Source of the DNA: Vibrio stylophorae
GTDB taxonomy: Bacteria > Pseudomonadota > Gammaproteobacteria > Enterobacterales > Vibrionaceae
NCBI RefSeq assembly: GCF_921293875.1
Contig: NZ_CAKLDI010000001.1
Coordinates: forward strand, 1,394,475-1,458,474
Direction: 5' to 3'
Length of the DNA stretch: 64,000 bases
In this document: positions 1 through 8,902 of the stretch, piece by piece
Numbering within the stretch: the stretch's first letter is position 1
Layout of the letters: every line of letters starts with the position of its first letter
Notes under the pieces: generated by a model
What the model saw: the letters and a program-made list of their open reading frames with translations, nothing else
Databases searched by the model: none
Told to the model about the DNA's origin: nothing
Program-made: the position numbers and the translations under genes

Positions 1-705
1 TCTGGCGGTGCAAGCGTTGCGGTGATTGGTTTAATTTTATTTGCGCCGGTCACCTTGGGTCCGTGGAGCATGGCTTTTTCGGCAATGCTGGGTGCGCTGC
101 TTTTGATGTTGCTGCTGGTGGGCTTATCCGTTTATTTCGCATTATCGACATCTCGTTTATTGCTGATTGGTGTCGCTCTGGGCATTTTGACTGGGGCAGT
201 GATCACCTGGGCATTTTATTTCAGCTCTGATTTGAATTTACGGCAGATGATCTATTGGTTAATGGGGAGTTTAGCGGGAATGAGCTGGGATAAATTGATG
301 CTGGTTTTTTTGTTATTGCCGGCATTGATTTGTCTTTCTATTCTTGGTCCAAAACTGGACTTGTTAATGTTGGGAGAGCAACAAGCTGCGCTGCTAGGAT
401 TGAACCACCTTCGCTTGCGCTGGCAGCTGATCCTTCTGGTTTCCGTGTTAGTTGCCGCCAGTGTGGCTATGGCTGGGGTGATCGGCTTTATTGGTTTGGT
501 GATCCCGCATCTATTACGTCTCTGGCTTGGCAGTGAAAATCGCTATTTGTTACCGCTTTGCGCTGTGGTTGGCGGCTGTTTTTTAGTGCTTGCTGATACT
601 TTGGCACGAACCCTGCTGAGTGCCGGTGAGCTGCCTGTGGGGGCGGTGACCACAGCCATCGGGGCGCCGATTTTTATTTGGATGCTGCTGAAAAATTATG
701 CTTAA
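1..705 (+). CDS. btuC: Vitamin B12 ABC importer permease BtuC (5' end outside window)
   Basis: The reading frame is open from the first base, so the N-terminal third is missing and 234 residues are visible. They are almost entirely hydrophobic helices. The run [13 protein letters not shown] followed by [21 protein letters not shown] and a C-terminal [11 protein letters not shown] is the FecCD/BtuC permease signature. The family forms the inner-membrane channel that takes cobalamin from the periplasmic binding protein BtuF, driven by BtuD. The stop overlaps the btuD start by 8 bases, indicating translational coupling. A haem or siderophore FecCD permease is the alternative; the match to BtuC over the last 200 residues makes B12 more likely. 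Confidence 0.9.
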   Translation, partial: SGGASVAVIGLILFAPVTLGPWSMAFSAMLGALLLMLLLVGLSVYFALSTSRLLLIGVALGILTGAVITWAFYFSSDLNLRQMIYWLMGSLAGMSWDKLMLVFLLLPALICLSILGPKLDLLMLGEQQAALLGLNHLRLRWQLILLVSVLVAASVAMAGVIGFIGLVIPHLLRLWLGSENRYLLPLCAVVGGCFLVLADTLARTLLSAGELPVGAVTTAIGAPIFIWMLLKNYA

Positions 706-1453
706 GCTTGAAAATATCGCGCATACGCAGCGTCTCTTACCTTTATCTTTAGCTATTGCAGCGGGCGAGTCTTGTCACTTGCTGGGCCCTAACGGTAGCG
801 GTAAGTCGACTTTATTGATGTGCATCAGTGGCTTGCTCTCTGGCGAGGGTCGTGTCTATTGGCAAGCGCAAAACTTAGCAAAGTTGAGCTTGGCTTCGCA
901 GGCGCAATACCGCAGTGTGTTATTACAACAGCAGCGGCCAAGCTTTCACCTTCGCGTCTTTCAATATTTGCTTGTGAGTTTAGCGCCGCTGCAACGAACG
1001 CTCAGTGCTGAAGTTGAGCAAGTGCTGATGGCCTTAGCAAAACGTCTGGGTATTGATGATAAGCTCTCAAGGCAGCTTGATACCTTATCAGGCGGGGAGT
1101 GGCAACGAGTAAGATTGCTTGCCTGTTTTTTGCAGGTTTGGCCAACGCTGAATCCTCAGGCGCGCTTTTTGTTGTTAGATGAACCCATGAACGCGTTGGA
1201 TTTGACCCATCAGCGGGTTGTTTACCAGTTGATTGCAGAGTTGAAATCCAATGGGTTAGCCATTGTTATCGCCAGTCACGATTTAAGTCAGAGTTATCGT
1301 CATGCCGATCAGGTGCTGGTTCTACAGCATGGTGTGAAATGCGCTTATGGTCCGCCGCAGACGGTCTTAACGCCAGCACTGATTGAGCAGGTTTTTGCTA
1401 TTCAAGCGCAAATCTTAGCGCAAGAGCCGAAACGACTGTTACTTGATGTTTAG
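698..1453 (+). CDS. btuD: Vitamin B12 import ATP-binding protein BtuD
   Basis: This is a 251-residue ABC ATPase. Walker A is GPNGSGKST near residue 30, the signature is LSGGEWQRV, Walker B is [12 protein letters not shown], and the switch histidine is in IASHDLSQ. The Q-loop falls in the VLLQQQRP stretch. The family hydrolyses ATP on the cytoplasmic face to power BtuC. It overlaps btuC by 8 bases, which supports assignment to the B12 system rather than another importer. Transcription probably stops at the hairpin near 1500, shared with the opposing yajQ. Confidence 0.9.
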   Translation: MLKLENIAHTQRLLPLSLAIAAGESCHLLGPNGSGKSTLLMCISGLLSGEGRVYWQAQNLAKLSLASQAQYRSVLLQQQRPSFHLRVFQYLLVSLAPLQRTLSAEVEQVLMALAKRLGIDDKLSRQLDTLSGGEWQRVRLLACFLQVWPTLNPQARFLLLDEPMNALDLTHQRVVYQLIAELKSNGLAIVIASHDLSQSYRHADQVLVLQHGVKCAYGPPQTVLTPALIEQVFAIQAQILAQEPKRLLLDV

Positions 1454-1485
1454 AGCTTATTGTTAAATGATTGATGTGCTAGATA

Positions 1486-1516
1486 TAAAAAAACGCGCTA
1501 AGGCGCGTTTTTTTAT
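1486..1516. terminator. Bidirectional intrinsic terminator between btuD and yajQ
   Basis: ACGCGC (1493-1498), a 4-base loop, then GCGCGT (1503-1508), flanked by an A-run on the left and a T-run on the right. It can therefore act for rightward btuD and leftward yajQ. Confidence 0.85.
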
Positions 1517-1543
1517 TTTCCAGTGATGATTGCAATACGCAAA

Positions 1544-2032
1544 TTAGTCACGGAAATTTTCATATTGGAAGGCTTGGCCGAGCTCTTCACTATTGCTGCG
1601 AACGAAGGCGATCACCTCTTGTAGGTCATCGCGCTTTTTGCCCGTAATACGAAGTTTGTCACCTTGAATTGATGCTTGTACTTTGATCTTGCTGTCTTTG
1701 ATCATTTTGACCATTTTCTTAGCAAGTTGGCTGTCGATACCTTGTTTAAAGTGCAGCTCTTGTGTCACGCTTTTACCAATATGGTCAAAGTCTTTGACAT
1801 CTAGGCTGTTGGCGTCAAGTTGGCGGCGTGCCATATTGGCACGTAGCATCTCACGCATTTGGTTGAGCTGAAAATCACTTTCAGCTTTCATTGTGACGAT
1901 GTTGTCTTTGAGTGCAAAGCTTGCTTCCACACCACGAAAATCAAAGCGCGTTGATAGTTCGCGAGTTGAGTTATCAACAGCGTTACGTGCTTCAACGAGA
2001 TCGATTTCAGAAATAATGTCAAATGATGGCAT
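1544..2032 (-). CDS. yajQ: YajQ family nucleotide-binding protein
   Basis: This 162-residue protein begins [18 protein letters not shown], the usual N-terminus of YajQ. An in-frame extension of 7 codons upstream is rejected because AAGGA sits about 8 bases before the ATG at 2032. Family members have two ferredoxin-like domains, and some bind cyclic di-GMP and act as co-regulators; whether this one does is not visible. It starts 13 bases after the aroH stop, so the two are probably one leftward transcript. The length is typical (E. coli YajQ has 163 residues). Confidence 0.92.
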   Translation of the reverse strand: MPSFDIISEIDLVEARNAVDNSTRELSTRFDFRGVEASFALKDNIVTMKAESDFQLNQMREMLRANMARRQLDANSLDVKDFDHIGKSVTQELHFKQGIDSQLAKKMVKMIKDSKIKVQASIQGDKLRITGKKRDDLQEVIAFVRSNSEELGQAFQYENFRD

Positions 2033-2045
2033 TTCAATGTCCTTG

Positions 2046-3128
2046 TTAGGCAATAGTGCGAAGGCGCTGTTGATTGGCCTTTGCTAATTGATCAATAAGA
2101 TAAGCTGTATCTTGCCAGTTGAGGCAAGGATCGGTGATCGATTGACCATAGGTCAAGGGCTTATCATCAATATTTTGCTGTCCCTCAATGAGGAAGCTTT
2201 CCGCCATGATGCCGGCGATTTGTGGGTTGCCTTGGCGAAGCTGCTTGCAGATGTTTTCGGCAACATCAAGCTGCTGCTTGTGCTGTTTTTGGCAGTTACC
2301 ATGGCTAAAGTCGACAATGAGTCGCGGATGCAGACCAAAGCTTTGCAGCTGCTGGCATGCGTCATCAATATCTTTGGCAAAATAGTTCGGTGTTTTGCCG
2401 CCGCGTAAAATGACATGACCATAAGGGTTGCCACAGGAGCGATAGGCGGTCATTCGGCCATCTTTATCAGCGGAGCAAAATAGATGCGGCACGCGTGTCG
2501 CGCGAATCGCATCAATGGCAATTTGAATATTGCCATCGGTGCCATTTTTAAAACCAATTGGGCAGGATAGGGCCGATGCCATCTCGCGATGGACTTGCGA
2601 TTCCGTGGTGCGCGCGCCAATGGCGCCCCAGCTGATCAGATCTGAAAGATACTGACCGGTTACGGTATCTAGAAATTCAGTAGCGGTTGCCAAGCCCATG
2701 GCGTTAATTTTCAGTAGTAGCTGACGCGCGGTATGTAAGCCAAGATTGATATCAAAGCTGCCATCTAGATTTGGATCACTGACCAAACCTTTCCAACCCA
2801 CCACAGTTCGCGGTTTTTCAAAATAGCTGCGCATTACAATCACCAGTTCGTCCTGATAATTGCGCTGCAGCGCAGCAAGTTGCTCGGCATAGTCAAGCGC
2901 CGCTTGGGTGTCATGAATAGAGCAGGGGCCAATAATCACCAATAAGCGGTGATCTTCACCGGTTAAAATGGCTTCAATAGCTTGTCTGCGAGCAACGATG
3001 TGCGCCTGGATCGATTCGGTAATAGGCAGTTGCACACTAAGCTCTGCAGGGGTAATCAGCGTTGTAAGTTTTTCGGTGCGAAGCTCATCGGTCGCAAGTG
3101 ACGACGGTCGCGGTGCGAAGACTGACAT
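2046..3128 (-). CDS. aroH: DAHP synthase, tryptophan-sensitive (AroH) type
   Basis: The enzyme condenses phosphoenolpyruvate and erythrose-4-phosphate at the entry of the aromatic amino-acid pathway. Class I family motifs are clear: [36 protein letters not shown], and [11 protein letters not shown] with the metal-binding His. The N-terminal [17 protein letters not shown] and the NCQKQH run are closer to AroH than to AroG or AroF as I recall them, which suggests feedback by tryptophan. I chose the ATG at 3128 (360 residues) because it gives the usual distance to GPCSIHD. A TTG at 3194 would add 22 hydrophobic residues. No good ribosome-binding site precedes the ATG, so the exact start is uncertain. 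Divergent from the PEP-domain gene at 3374. Confidence 0.88.
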   Translation of the reverse strand: MSVFAPRPSSLATDELRTEKLTTLITPAELSVQLPITESIQAHIVARRQAIEAILTGEDHRLLVIIGPCSIHDTQAALDYAEQLAALQRNYQDELVIVMRSYFEKPRTVVGWKGLVSDPNLDGSFDINLGLHTARQLLLKINAMGLATATEFLDTVTGQYLSDLISWGAIGARTTESQVHREMASALSCPIGFKNGTDGNIQIAIDAIRATRVPHLFCSADKDGRMTAYRSCGNPYGHVILRGGKTPNYFAKDIDDACQQLQSFGLHPRLIVDFSHGNCQKQHKQQLDVAENICKQLRQGNPQIAGIMAESFLIEGQQNIDDKPLTYGQSITDPCLNWQDTAYLIDQLAKANQQRLRTIA

Positions 3129-3373
3129 ATATTGTACTAAGACAAGAAAACACGGGCTAACCATAACCAAAAAAGCGGTCAGAATAAATCGCAAATCACT
3201 TTCTTTCTTGGTTTTGGGGCGTTTTTGCAGCGAATTTGGCGTGAGTTGGCACAGCGCGTGCGAAGCGTGATCTTTTTTCGCTTACCTTTTGCACTCTTTT
3301 CTGTATGCTAGAACCATTGCAAGGATTAAGCGTAAGTCGCCCAATATGAGCGCAGAGAACAGGAAGTAATGGT

Positions 3374-4291
3374 GTGAACATGGCAATGATATCGTCACAA
3401 ATCGGATTTGAATTTCAGCAAGCTAGCCTATTGGATGGCATAGACACATTGACAGATGCTGGTATCGGCTACCTGCCCATTGATCAGCTCGCGCCTTTGG
3501 CGCAGTTTCATCCAAGTCTTTGGTATGGCGTCGATAAGACGCTTGAGCCTGCTTTGAAAGAACAGGGGATTTCATGGTCTGCACGCCAATCGTTTTACGT
3601 GGCACAACTCACCGATAAATTAATTTCAGTGTCTAAAAAAGCGCAAGGCAAGCCGGTGCGTTTGCTGTTCTCTGGTGAGAGTTCTGCGCAGCTCGCTCAG
3701 CTGCAGGGCGCGCCAGTCACAGTTGAAGCCAATCCCGAGATGGGCGTGCGCGGTGTCTCGCGTTTGCAACAAGAAGCGGCGCGAAACTTATTTAATTGGC
3801 ACTGTGAGGCATTAGTGGCTGCAATGCAGGCGGGCTGTCAGAATTTGGAAATCGTGGTTCCCTATTGTCGCACCTTAAGTGAAGCTGCAAAAATCAATGA
3901 TATGCTAGCTGAGCAAGGGCTGTGCCGCGGGCGTCATGGACTACGCGTGTGGTTGATGGCCTGTGTCCCCGCCAATGCGATTTTGGCAGAAAAATTCCTT
4001 CAGTATTTTGATGGTCTCTATTTAGATCTTGATGCATTGACGCAGCATACCCTTGGTGTGGAGTGTGCTTATGCGTATCAAAATTATCTATTCAATGTGC
4101 AAAGCGATCCCATGCTGGTGATGTTGAGCGCCGCAATCAAGCAGGCGCAGATGATGCAAAAACCTGTACTCGCGCGTGGTGCCAGTATCAAAGATGACGG
4201 CGCCATGGCGGAGTGGCTCATTGAGCAAGGGGCATCTGCTGTGGTGGTTCCCCCTGAGCAAGTGCAAGCCTTGCTTTTGCAACCAGCGTGA
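3374..4291 (+). CDS. Stand-alone degenerate PEP-synthase C-terminal domain protein
   Basis: Residues about 115-305 align end to end with the PEP-binding barrel of phosphoenolpyruvate synthase (PpsA): ANPEMGVRGVSRL, LEIVVPYCRT, LAEKFLQYFDG, WLIEQGASAV. The nucleotide-binding and phospho-histidine domains of the roughly 790-residue enzyme are absent. Key residues are changed. The catalytic Cys of ICGQG is Arg268 (ARGAS), the metal-binding Glu of MCEIPSN is Cys197, and the SND metal-binding segment reads DLDA. It is therefore probably not a catalyst. It may bind a ligand or partner; the function is unknown. The GTG start at 3374 has AGGAAG 7 bases upstream; ATGs at 3380 and 3386 are alternatives. 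It is divergent from aroH, whose enzyme consumes PEP. Confidence 0.75.
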   Translation: MNMAMISSQIGFEFQQASLLDGIDTLTDAGIGYLPIDQLAPLAQFHPSLWYGVDKTLEPALKEQGISWSARQSFYVAQLTDKLISVSKKAQGKPVRLLFSGESSAQLAQLQGAPVTVEANPEMGVRGVSRLQQEAARNLFNWHCEALVAAMQAGCQNLEIVVPYCRTLSEAAKINDMLAEQGLCRGRHGLRVWLMACVPANAILAEKFLQYFDGLYLDLDALTQHTLGVECAYAYQNYLFNVQSDPMLVMLSAAIKQAQMMQKPVLARGASIKDDGAMAEWLIEQGASAVVVPPEQVQALLLQPA

Positions 4292-4302
4292 TATTTCTCA
4301 TA

Positions 4303-4331
4303 GAAAAAAGCGGCATTGCCGCTTTTTTTTC
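4303..4331 (+). terminator. Intrinsic terminator after the PEP-domain gene
   Basis: AAGCGGC, loop ATT, GCCGCTT, followed by eight T. It separates the gene ending at 4291 from cvfB at 4371. Confidence 0.85.
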
Positions 4332-4370
4332 GTATACTGACGACCAATTTTCTTAGTACTGGCAAGCTCC

Positions 4371-5216
4371 ATGATTCACATTGGTCGTTTAAACCAACTC
4401 AAAGTCGTCAAATTTGTAGATTTTGGTCTTTACCTTGATGGTCAAGCCCATGGCGAAATTTTGCTTCCAAAACGTTATTGTCCAAACAATGCTCAAGTGG
4501 GCGATAAGTTGGAAGTGTTTATCTATTTTGACTCTGAAGATGAGCTGATCGCCACCACAGAGCGTCCGCAGGTGATGGTGGGTGAGTTTGCCAACCTCAA
4601 AGTTGTTGGCGTCAATGACGCTGGTGCATTCCTTAATTGGGGTTTGCCAAAGGATCTTTTGTTGCCATTTGGTGAGCAGCGTGGTCGCCCGACAACGGGT
4701 CAAAGTATTTTAGTTTACGTTTATACCGATAAAGCATCGGGTCGTATTGTCGCGACCATGAAATTTAACCGTTTCTTAGATAAAACGCCGGCGCACTATA
4801 AAGCGGGTGAGCAAGTGGAAGTGATGATTGCAGAGCGCACTGATATGGGCCTCAAAGCCATCATCAATGGCCAGCATTGGGGTTTGCTTCATAAGAGCGA
4901 AGAGTTTGGTAAGTTATTTATCGGTAAGACACTAAAAACTTATATCAAACAAGTTCGTCCGGATGGAAAAATTGATCTGTCTTTGCAAGCGCAAGGACAA
5001 AAAGCAGTGGACGATCTAGGCGCTAAAATTCTTAAAGAGCTTAAACACCGCGGCGGTTTTATTCCACTCAGTGATAAAAGTAGCCCAGAGGCGATTTTCA
5101 ATATTTTCCGCACCAGCAAAGGCACCTTTAAGCGCACCATTGGTGGTTTATATAAATCAGGTGATATTGTCATTTTACCTGAAGGGATTCGTTTGAATTC
5201 AGAGAAAGACGCATAA
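4371..5216 (+). CDS. CvfB-like S1-domain RNA-binding protein
   Basis: This 281-residue protein has the CvfB/YitL arrangement: tandem S1-like OB folds (residues about 1-65, 68-130 and 140-210) and a C-terminal winged-helix-like part. Recognisable runs are VVKFVDFGLYLDG, GEILLPKRY, GAFLNWGLPKDLLLPFGEQ and GKIDLSLQ. Staphylococcal CvfB binds RNA and affects virulence gene expression; the gammaproteobacterial role is not established. It starts at ATG 4371 with only a weak upstream purine stretch. It is a single-gene unit between two terminators. Confidence 0.85.
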   Translation: MIHIGRLNQLKVVKFVDFGLYLDGQAHGEILLPKRYCPNNAQVGDKLEVFIYFDSEDELIATTERPQVMVGEFANLKVVGVNDAGAFLNWGLPKDLLLPFGEQRGRPTTGQSILVYVYTDKASGRIVATMKFNRFLDKTPAHYKAGEQVEVMIAERTDMGLKAIINGQHWGLLHKSEEFGKLFIGKTLKTYIKQVRPDGKIDLSLQAQGQKAVDDLGAKILKELKHRGGFIPLSDKSSPEAIFNIFRTSKGTFKRTIGGLYKSGDIVILPEGIRLNSEKDA

Positions 5217-5244
5217 GCGCTTTGACTCAACCAATATCGATGAT

Positions 5245-5267
5245 TAAGGCGCTTTGGCGCCTTTTTT
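5245..5267 (+). terminator. Intrinsic terminator after cvfB
   Basis: AAGGCGC (5246-5252), loop TTTG, GCGCCTT (5257-5263), followed by further T. Confidence 0.85.
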
Positions 5268-5406
5268 GTTGGCGCGCATTGCACAGAAATCCCACTAAAT
5301 TTGTGAGTTGAGCGCAAAATCGCTGCACGGCTAATCAATCCATTAACTTTTTTGACCCTGACTTTTCATTTTTGAATCAAAGGGAGTATGATGACGCCCT
5401 GCATTG

Positions 5407-5438
5407 CCACGCTATTTAGATTGGTACCTAAATTGTGG
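5407..5438 (+). promoter_or_regulatory. thrS leader hairpin 1 with TTGGT loop (operator domain-4-like)
   Basis: Outer stem CCAC (5407-5410) with GTGG (5435-5438), a small internal loop, inner stem ATTTAG (5414-5419) with CTAAAT (5428-5433), and the loop ATTGGTAC. The loop contains TTGGT; GGU is the anticodon of a tRNA-Thr. In E. coli, ThrRS represses its own mRNA by binding two leader hairpins that mimic the tRNA-Thr anticodon arm. I infer the same role here. Confidence 0.6.
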
Positions 5439-5459
5439 ACAACGCACTCACGAAAATCA

Positions 5460-5483
5460 TGCCAAATAGTTTGGCCTTTTTTT
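5460..5483 (+). promoter_or_regulatory. Terminator-like hairpin inside the thrS leader
   Basis: GCCAAA (5461-5466), loop TAG, TTTGGC (5470-5475), then C and a run of T (5477-5483). It lies between the two anticodon-like hairpins. It could be a true attenuator or simply the structured, U-rich linker of the operator. Confidence 0.55.
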
Positions 5484-5495
5484 GATTTATGACAT

Positions 5496-5516
5496 GTGCC
5501 ACTTGGTGTGTGGCAC
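5496..5516 (+). promoter_or_regulatory. thrS leader hairpin 3: tRNA-Thr anticodon-arm mimic
   Basis: GTGCCAC (5496-5502) pairs perfectly with GTGGCAC (5510-5516) around the 7-base loop TTGGTGT. Loop positions 3-5 are GGT, matching a GGU threonine anticodon at positions 34-36 after the usual U33. It ends 7 bases before the Shine-Dalgarno sequence, as expected for operator domain 2 of the E. coli thrS system. Confidence 0.75.
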
Positions 5517-5534
5517 CACTGGAAAGGATGTATC

Positions 5535-7463
5535 ATGCCTGTAATTACGCTTCCTGACGGCAGTCAACGCCAATTCGATAACCCAGTTTCAACTTATGAT
5601 GTAGCAGCAAGCATTGGCCCAGGCCTTGCAAAAGCTTGTATTGCTGGTCGTGTTGATGGTCAACGTGTTGATGCCTGTGATCTGATTGAACACGATGCCG
5701 CTTTAGAGATCATCACGGCGAAAGATGCCGATGGTCTTGAAATTATTCGTCACTCTTGTGCGCACCTTCTTGGTCATGCGATTAAGCAAATTTTCCCTGA
5801 AACCAAGATGGCGATCGGTCCAACCATTGATAATGGTTTCTACTACGACATCGACCTTGATCGTTCTTTGAGCCAAGAAGATTTAGATGCGCTTGAAAAG
5901 CGTATGAACGAATTGGCAAAGACCAAATATGCCGTTGTGAAGAAAAATGTGAGCTGGCAAGAAGCGCGTGATACGTTTGAAGCTCGCGGTGAAACTTACA
6001 AGATTGAAATTCTTGACGAAAATGTGAGCCGTGATGACCGTCCAGGTCTGTATCACCATGAAGAATATGTCGACATGTGCCGTGGCCCACACGTACCGCA
6101 CATGGGCTTTTGCCAGAACTTCAAGATTCTAAACGTTGCTGGTGCATACTGGCGTGGTAACAGCGATAACAAGATGTTGCAACGTATCTATGGTACTGCG
6201 TTTGGTGATAAAAAAGAGCTGAAAGCGCACTTACAACGTCTTGAAGAAGCTGCAAAACGTGACCATCGCCGTCTTGGTAAGCAACTTGATCTGTACCATA
6301 TGCAGCAAGAAGCGCCGGGTATGGTGTTCTGGCATCATAATGGTTGGACTATTTTCCGTGAGCTTGAAGTGTTTGTTCGCGACAAGCTACGTCAATTTGA
6401 CTACCAAGAAGTGAAAGGTCCATTGATGATGGATCGCGTTCTTTGGGAGCGTTCTGGTCACTGGGATAAATATGCTGATTACATGTTTACTACCCAATCA
6501 GAAAACCGTGACTACGCGATTAAGCCAATGAACTGCCCAGGTCACGTACAAATCTTTAACCAAGGTTTGAAATCATACCGTGACTTGCCACTTCGTATGG
6601 CAGAGTTTGGTAGCTGCCACCGCAACGAACCATCAGGTGCATTGCATGGCTTGATGCGTGTGCGTGGCTTTACACAAGATGATGCACATATCTTCTGTAC
6701 TGAAGAGCAAATTCTTGAGGAAGTAACCAACTGTATTAAGATGGTTTACGATACCTACAGCACCTTTGGCTTTACAGAAATTGAAGTCAAACTATCGACT
6801 CGTCCAGAGCAGCGCGTAGGTAGCGACGAAATGTGGGACAAAGCGGAAGCAGGTCTTGCCCAAGCACTTGAAGCGAATAACTTGAGCTACGAGTTGCAAG
6901 AAGGCGAGGGTGCATTCTACGGTCCTAAGATTGAATTTACTTTGCATGATTGCCTCGACCGCGCATGGCAGTGTGGCACCATTCAGCTAGACTTTGCATT
7001 GCCTGGCCGTTTGGGTGCGACCTATGTTGGTGAAGATAACGAACGTCACACCCCAGTGATGATTCACCGTGCGATTTTGGGTTCACTTGAGCGTTTCATC
7101 GGTATTTTGATTGAAGAGTATGCTGGTCACTTCCCAACCTGGCTTGCGCCAGAACAGGCAGTGGTGATGAATATTACTGATAATCAGGCCGATTATGTTC
7201 GTGAAGTTGCAGAAAAATTGCAAAATGCAGGATTTAGAGCAAAAGCGGACTTGAGAAACGAGAAGATTGGCTTTAAAATCCGCGAACATACTTTGAAGCG
7301 TGTCCCATACATGTTGGTCTGTGGTGATCAAGAAGCTGCAGCAGGCGAAATCGCCGTACGCACACGCAAAGGTAAAGATTTGGGTAAAATTAAGCTAGAT
7401 GACTTTATTGCACAGATGCAAAAAGAAGTTAGCAGTCGAATGCTCAATATTTTGGAGGAATAA
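5535..7463 (+). CDS. thrS: Threonyl-tRNA synthetase
   Basis: This 642-residue protein has the same length as E. coli ThrRS. It charges tRNA-Thr in the cytoplasm. Domains in order are an N-terminal TGS domain (residues 1-61), an editing domain with [10 protein letters not shown] and CRGPH, a class II catalytic core with [10 protein letters not shown] and [11 protein letters not shown], and a C-terminal anticodon-binding domain from about residue 535. The ATG at 5535 is chosen because the protein then starts [11 protein letters not shown] and AAGGA lies 6 bases upstream; the frame is open 13 codons further. It heads thrS-infC-rpmI-rplT. Autoregulation through the leader is likely. Confidence 0.98.
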   Translation: MPVITLPDGSQRQFDNPVSTYDVAASIGPGLAKACIAGRVDGQRVDACDLIEHDAALEIITAKDADGLEIIRHSCAHLLGHAIKQIFPETKMAIGPTIDNGFYYDIDLDRSLSQEDLDALEKRMNELAKTKYAVVKKNVSWQEARDTFEARGETYKIEILDENVSRDDRPGLYHHEEYVDMCRGPHVPHMGFCQNFKILNVAGAYWRGNSDNKMLQRIYGTAFGDKKELKAHLQRLEEAAKRDHRRLGKQLDLYHMQQEAPGMVFWHHNGWTIFRELEVFVRDKLRQFDYQEVKGPLMMDRVLWERSGHWDKYADYMFTTQSENRDYAIKPMNCPGHVQIFNQGLKSYRDLPLRMAEFGSCHRNEPSGALHGLMRVRGFTQDDAHIFCTEEQILEEVTNCIKMVYDTYSTFGFTEIEVKLSTRPEQRVGSDEMWDKAEAGLAQALEANNLSYELQEGEGAFYGPKIEFTLHDCLDRAWQCGTIQLDFALPGRLGATYVGEDNERHTPVMIHRAILGSLERFIGILIEEYAGHFPTWLAPEQAVVMNITDNQADYVREVAEKLQNAGFRAKADLRNEKIGFKIREHTLKRVPYMLVCGDQEAAAGEIAVRTRKGKDLGKIKLDDFIAQMQKEVSSRMLNILEE

Positions 7464-7466
7464 GGT

Positions 7467-8015
7467 ATTAAAGGCGCAAGAAGAGCCCCAGCGGCAAAAC
7501 AAAATCAGCACCGTCTAAATGAAGAAATTCGCGGTCTACGCGAAGTCCGTTTGACTGGTCTAGATGGTGAGCAACTTGGTATTGTCTCACTTGAAGAAGC
7601 GCTACACGCTGCCGCTGAAGCTGGCGTTGATTTGGTTGAAATTAGTCCAAACGCAGAGCCGCCAGTGTGCCGTGTCATGGATTATGGCAAATTCATCTAC
7701 GAAAAGAGCAAGGCTGCTAAAGAGCAGAAGAAAAATCAAAAACAGATTCAGGTCAAGGAAATCAAATTCCGTCCTGGCACAGATGTAGGCGACTACCAGG
7801 TAAAACTGCGCAACCTGGTTCGCTTCATTGAAGAGGGTAACAAGGTCAAAGTAACGATCCGCTTCCGCGGCCGTGAAATGGCTCACCAGAACATTGGTGT
7901 TGACGTTCTAAATCGTCTGAAGGAAGACACTGCCGAAATCGCTTTGGTAGAAAGCTTCCCGACGCGAATTGAAGGTCGCCAAATGATCATGGTACTTGCC
8001 CCTAAGAAGAAGTAA
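7467..8015 (+). CDS. infC: Translation initiation factor IF-3, AUU start
   Basis: The frame gives 182 residues only if the start is ATT at 7467, three bases after the thrS stop and 8 bases after GGAGG. From there it reads [12 protein letters not shown] then [13 protein letters not shown], matching the IF3 N-terminal region. Using the first conventional-type start (TTG 7551) would remove 28 conserved residues. IF3 binds the 30S subunit and rejects non-canonical starts; in E. coli the AUU start makes infC self-repressing. N-domain residues are about 1-80, the lysine-rich linker about 80-95, and the C-domain follows to the tail [10 protein letters not shown]. Confidence 0.96.
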   Translation: MKGARRAPAAKQNQHRLNEEIRGLREVRLTGLDGEQLGIVSLEEALHAAAEAGVDLVEISPNAEPPVCRVMDYGKFIYEKSKAAKEQKKNQKQIQVKEIKFRPGTDVGDYQVKLRNLVRFIEEGNKVKVTIRFRGREMAHQNIGVDVLNRLKEDTAEIALVESFPTRIEGRQMIMVLAPKKK

Positions 8016-8033
8016 TTAAGGCATACAAGTAGT

Positions 8034-8066
8034 AAAAGGCTCGGCCTTTTGGCCGAGCCTTTTATT
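8034..8066 (+). terminator. Strong hairpin between infC and rpmI
   Basis: A 13-bp perfect stem (8034-8046 with 8051-8063, core GGCTCGGCC/GGCCGAGCC), a 4-T loop, and a TTTT tail. It is a terminator by form but sits inside a conserved ribosomal-protein operon, so it may be partial or regulated. Confidence 0.75.
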
Positions 8067-8080
8067 CGCCCTAATTACAT

Positions 8081-8089
8081 TGGTATATT
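8081..8089 (+). promoter_or_regulatory. Possible extended -10 promoter for rpmI-rplT
   Basis: TGGTATATT fits an extended -10 (TGn then TATATT) at 8084-8089, just after the hairpin and 27 bases before rpmI. There is no clear -35 (TTTATT at 17-base spacing). Confidence 0.45.
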
Positions 8090-8115
8090 AACGCAACAAT
8101 GCGGAGTTATTCATC

Positions 8116-8310
8116 ATGCCTAAGATGAAATCAAACAAAGGTGCTGCTAAGCGTTTCAAGAAAACTGCTGGTGGTATTAAATATAAGCACGCAACCAAAC
8201 GTCACATCCTGACTAAGCGTACTTCTAAGAATAAACGTCAACTACGTCCGAACTCTGTTCTTCCACAATGTGAAGTAGCATCAGTAGAACGTATGTTGCC
8301 ATACTTATAA
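8116..8310 (+). CDS. rpmI: Ribosomal protein bL35
   Basis: A 64-residue, very basic protein starting [20 protein letters not shown], the bL35 signature. GCGGAG lies about 9 bases before the ATG. It is part of the 50S subunit. In E. coli its translation, and through coupling that of rplT, is repressed by L20 binding upstream. Here the upstream sequence is dominated by the hairpin at 8034-8066. Confidence 0.97.
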   Translation: MPKMKSNKGAAKRFKKTAGGIKYKHATKRHILTKRTSKNKRQLRPNSVLPQCEVASVERMLPYL

Positions 8311-8336
8311 TTTATTCTTAGTTATCAACGATTTAG

Positions 8337-8705
<369 letters not shown>

Positions 8706-8723
8706 TTCAGAGTCTAGGCTTTT

Positions 8724-8751
8724 AAAGGAGAGCATTATGCTCTCCTTTTTT
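8724..8751 (+). terminator. Intrinsic terminator after rplT
   Basis: AAAGGAGAGCA, loop TTA, TGCTCTCCTTT, then T-run. Confidence 0.88.
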
Positions 8752-8902
8752 GTATCTAAAATTTGGCGGTTTATCACGCCAATTCAATTAAATGAAAGAT
8801 AGTGTGTTGCACCTATCAAGTTTTTGGGATGGATATCTTGAGTTGGTGAAAATTCTTGTTACATTCTGATCTACGGCGTTATTTCGAATGTAGTACAGGG
8901 TT

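Larger units (their letters stand above)
5217..5534 (+). promoter_or_regulatory. cvfB-thrS intergenic region: terminator, thrS promoter and structured leader
   Basis: This 318-bp gap holds no gene. In order it contains the cvfB terminator (5245-5267), a possible -10 TATGAT (5387-5392) without a good -35, and three hairpins leading to the thrS ribosome-binding site AAGGA at 5524-5528. The hairpins are listed separately. The layout agrees with a transcript starting near 5399 and carrying a translational operator. Confidence 0.6.

Noticed and set aside
3128-3150. TrpR operator at the aroH start
   Set aside because: Only one half resembles the GTACTAG half-site; the symmetric half is missing.
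3129-3194. N-terminal extension of aroH from TTG 3194
   Set aside because: The extra 22 residues are hydrophobic and absent from DAHP synthases; ATG 3128 gives the normal length.
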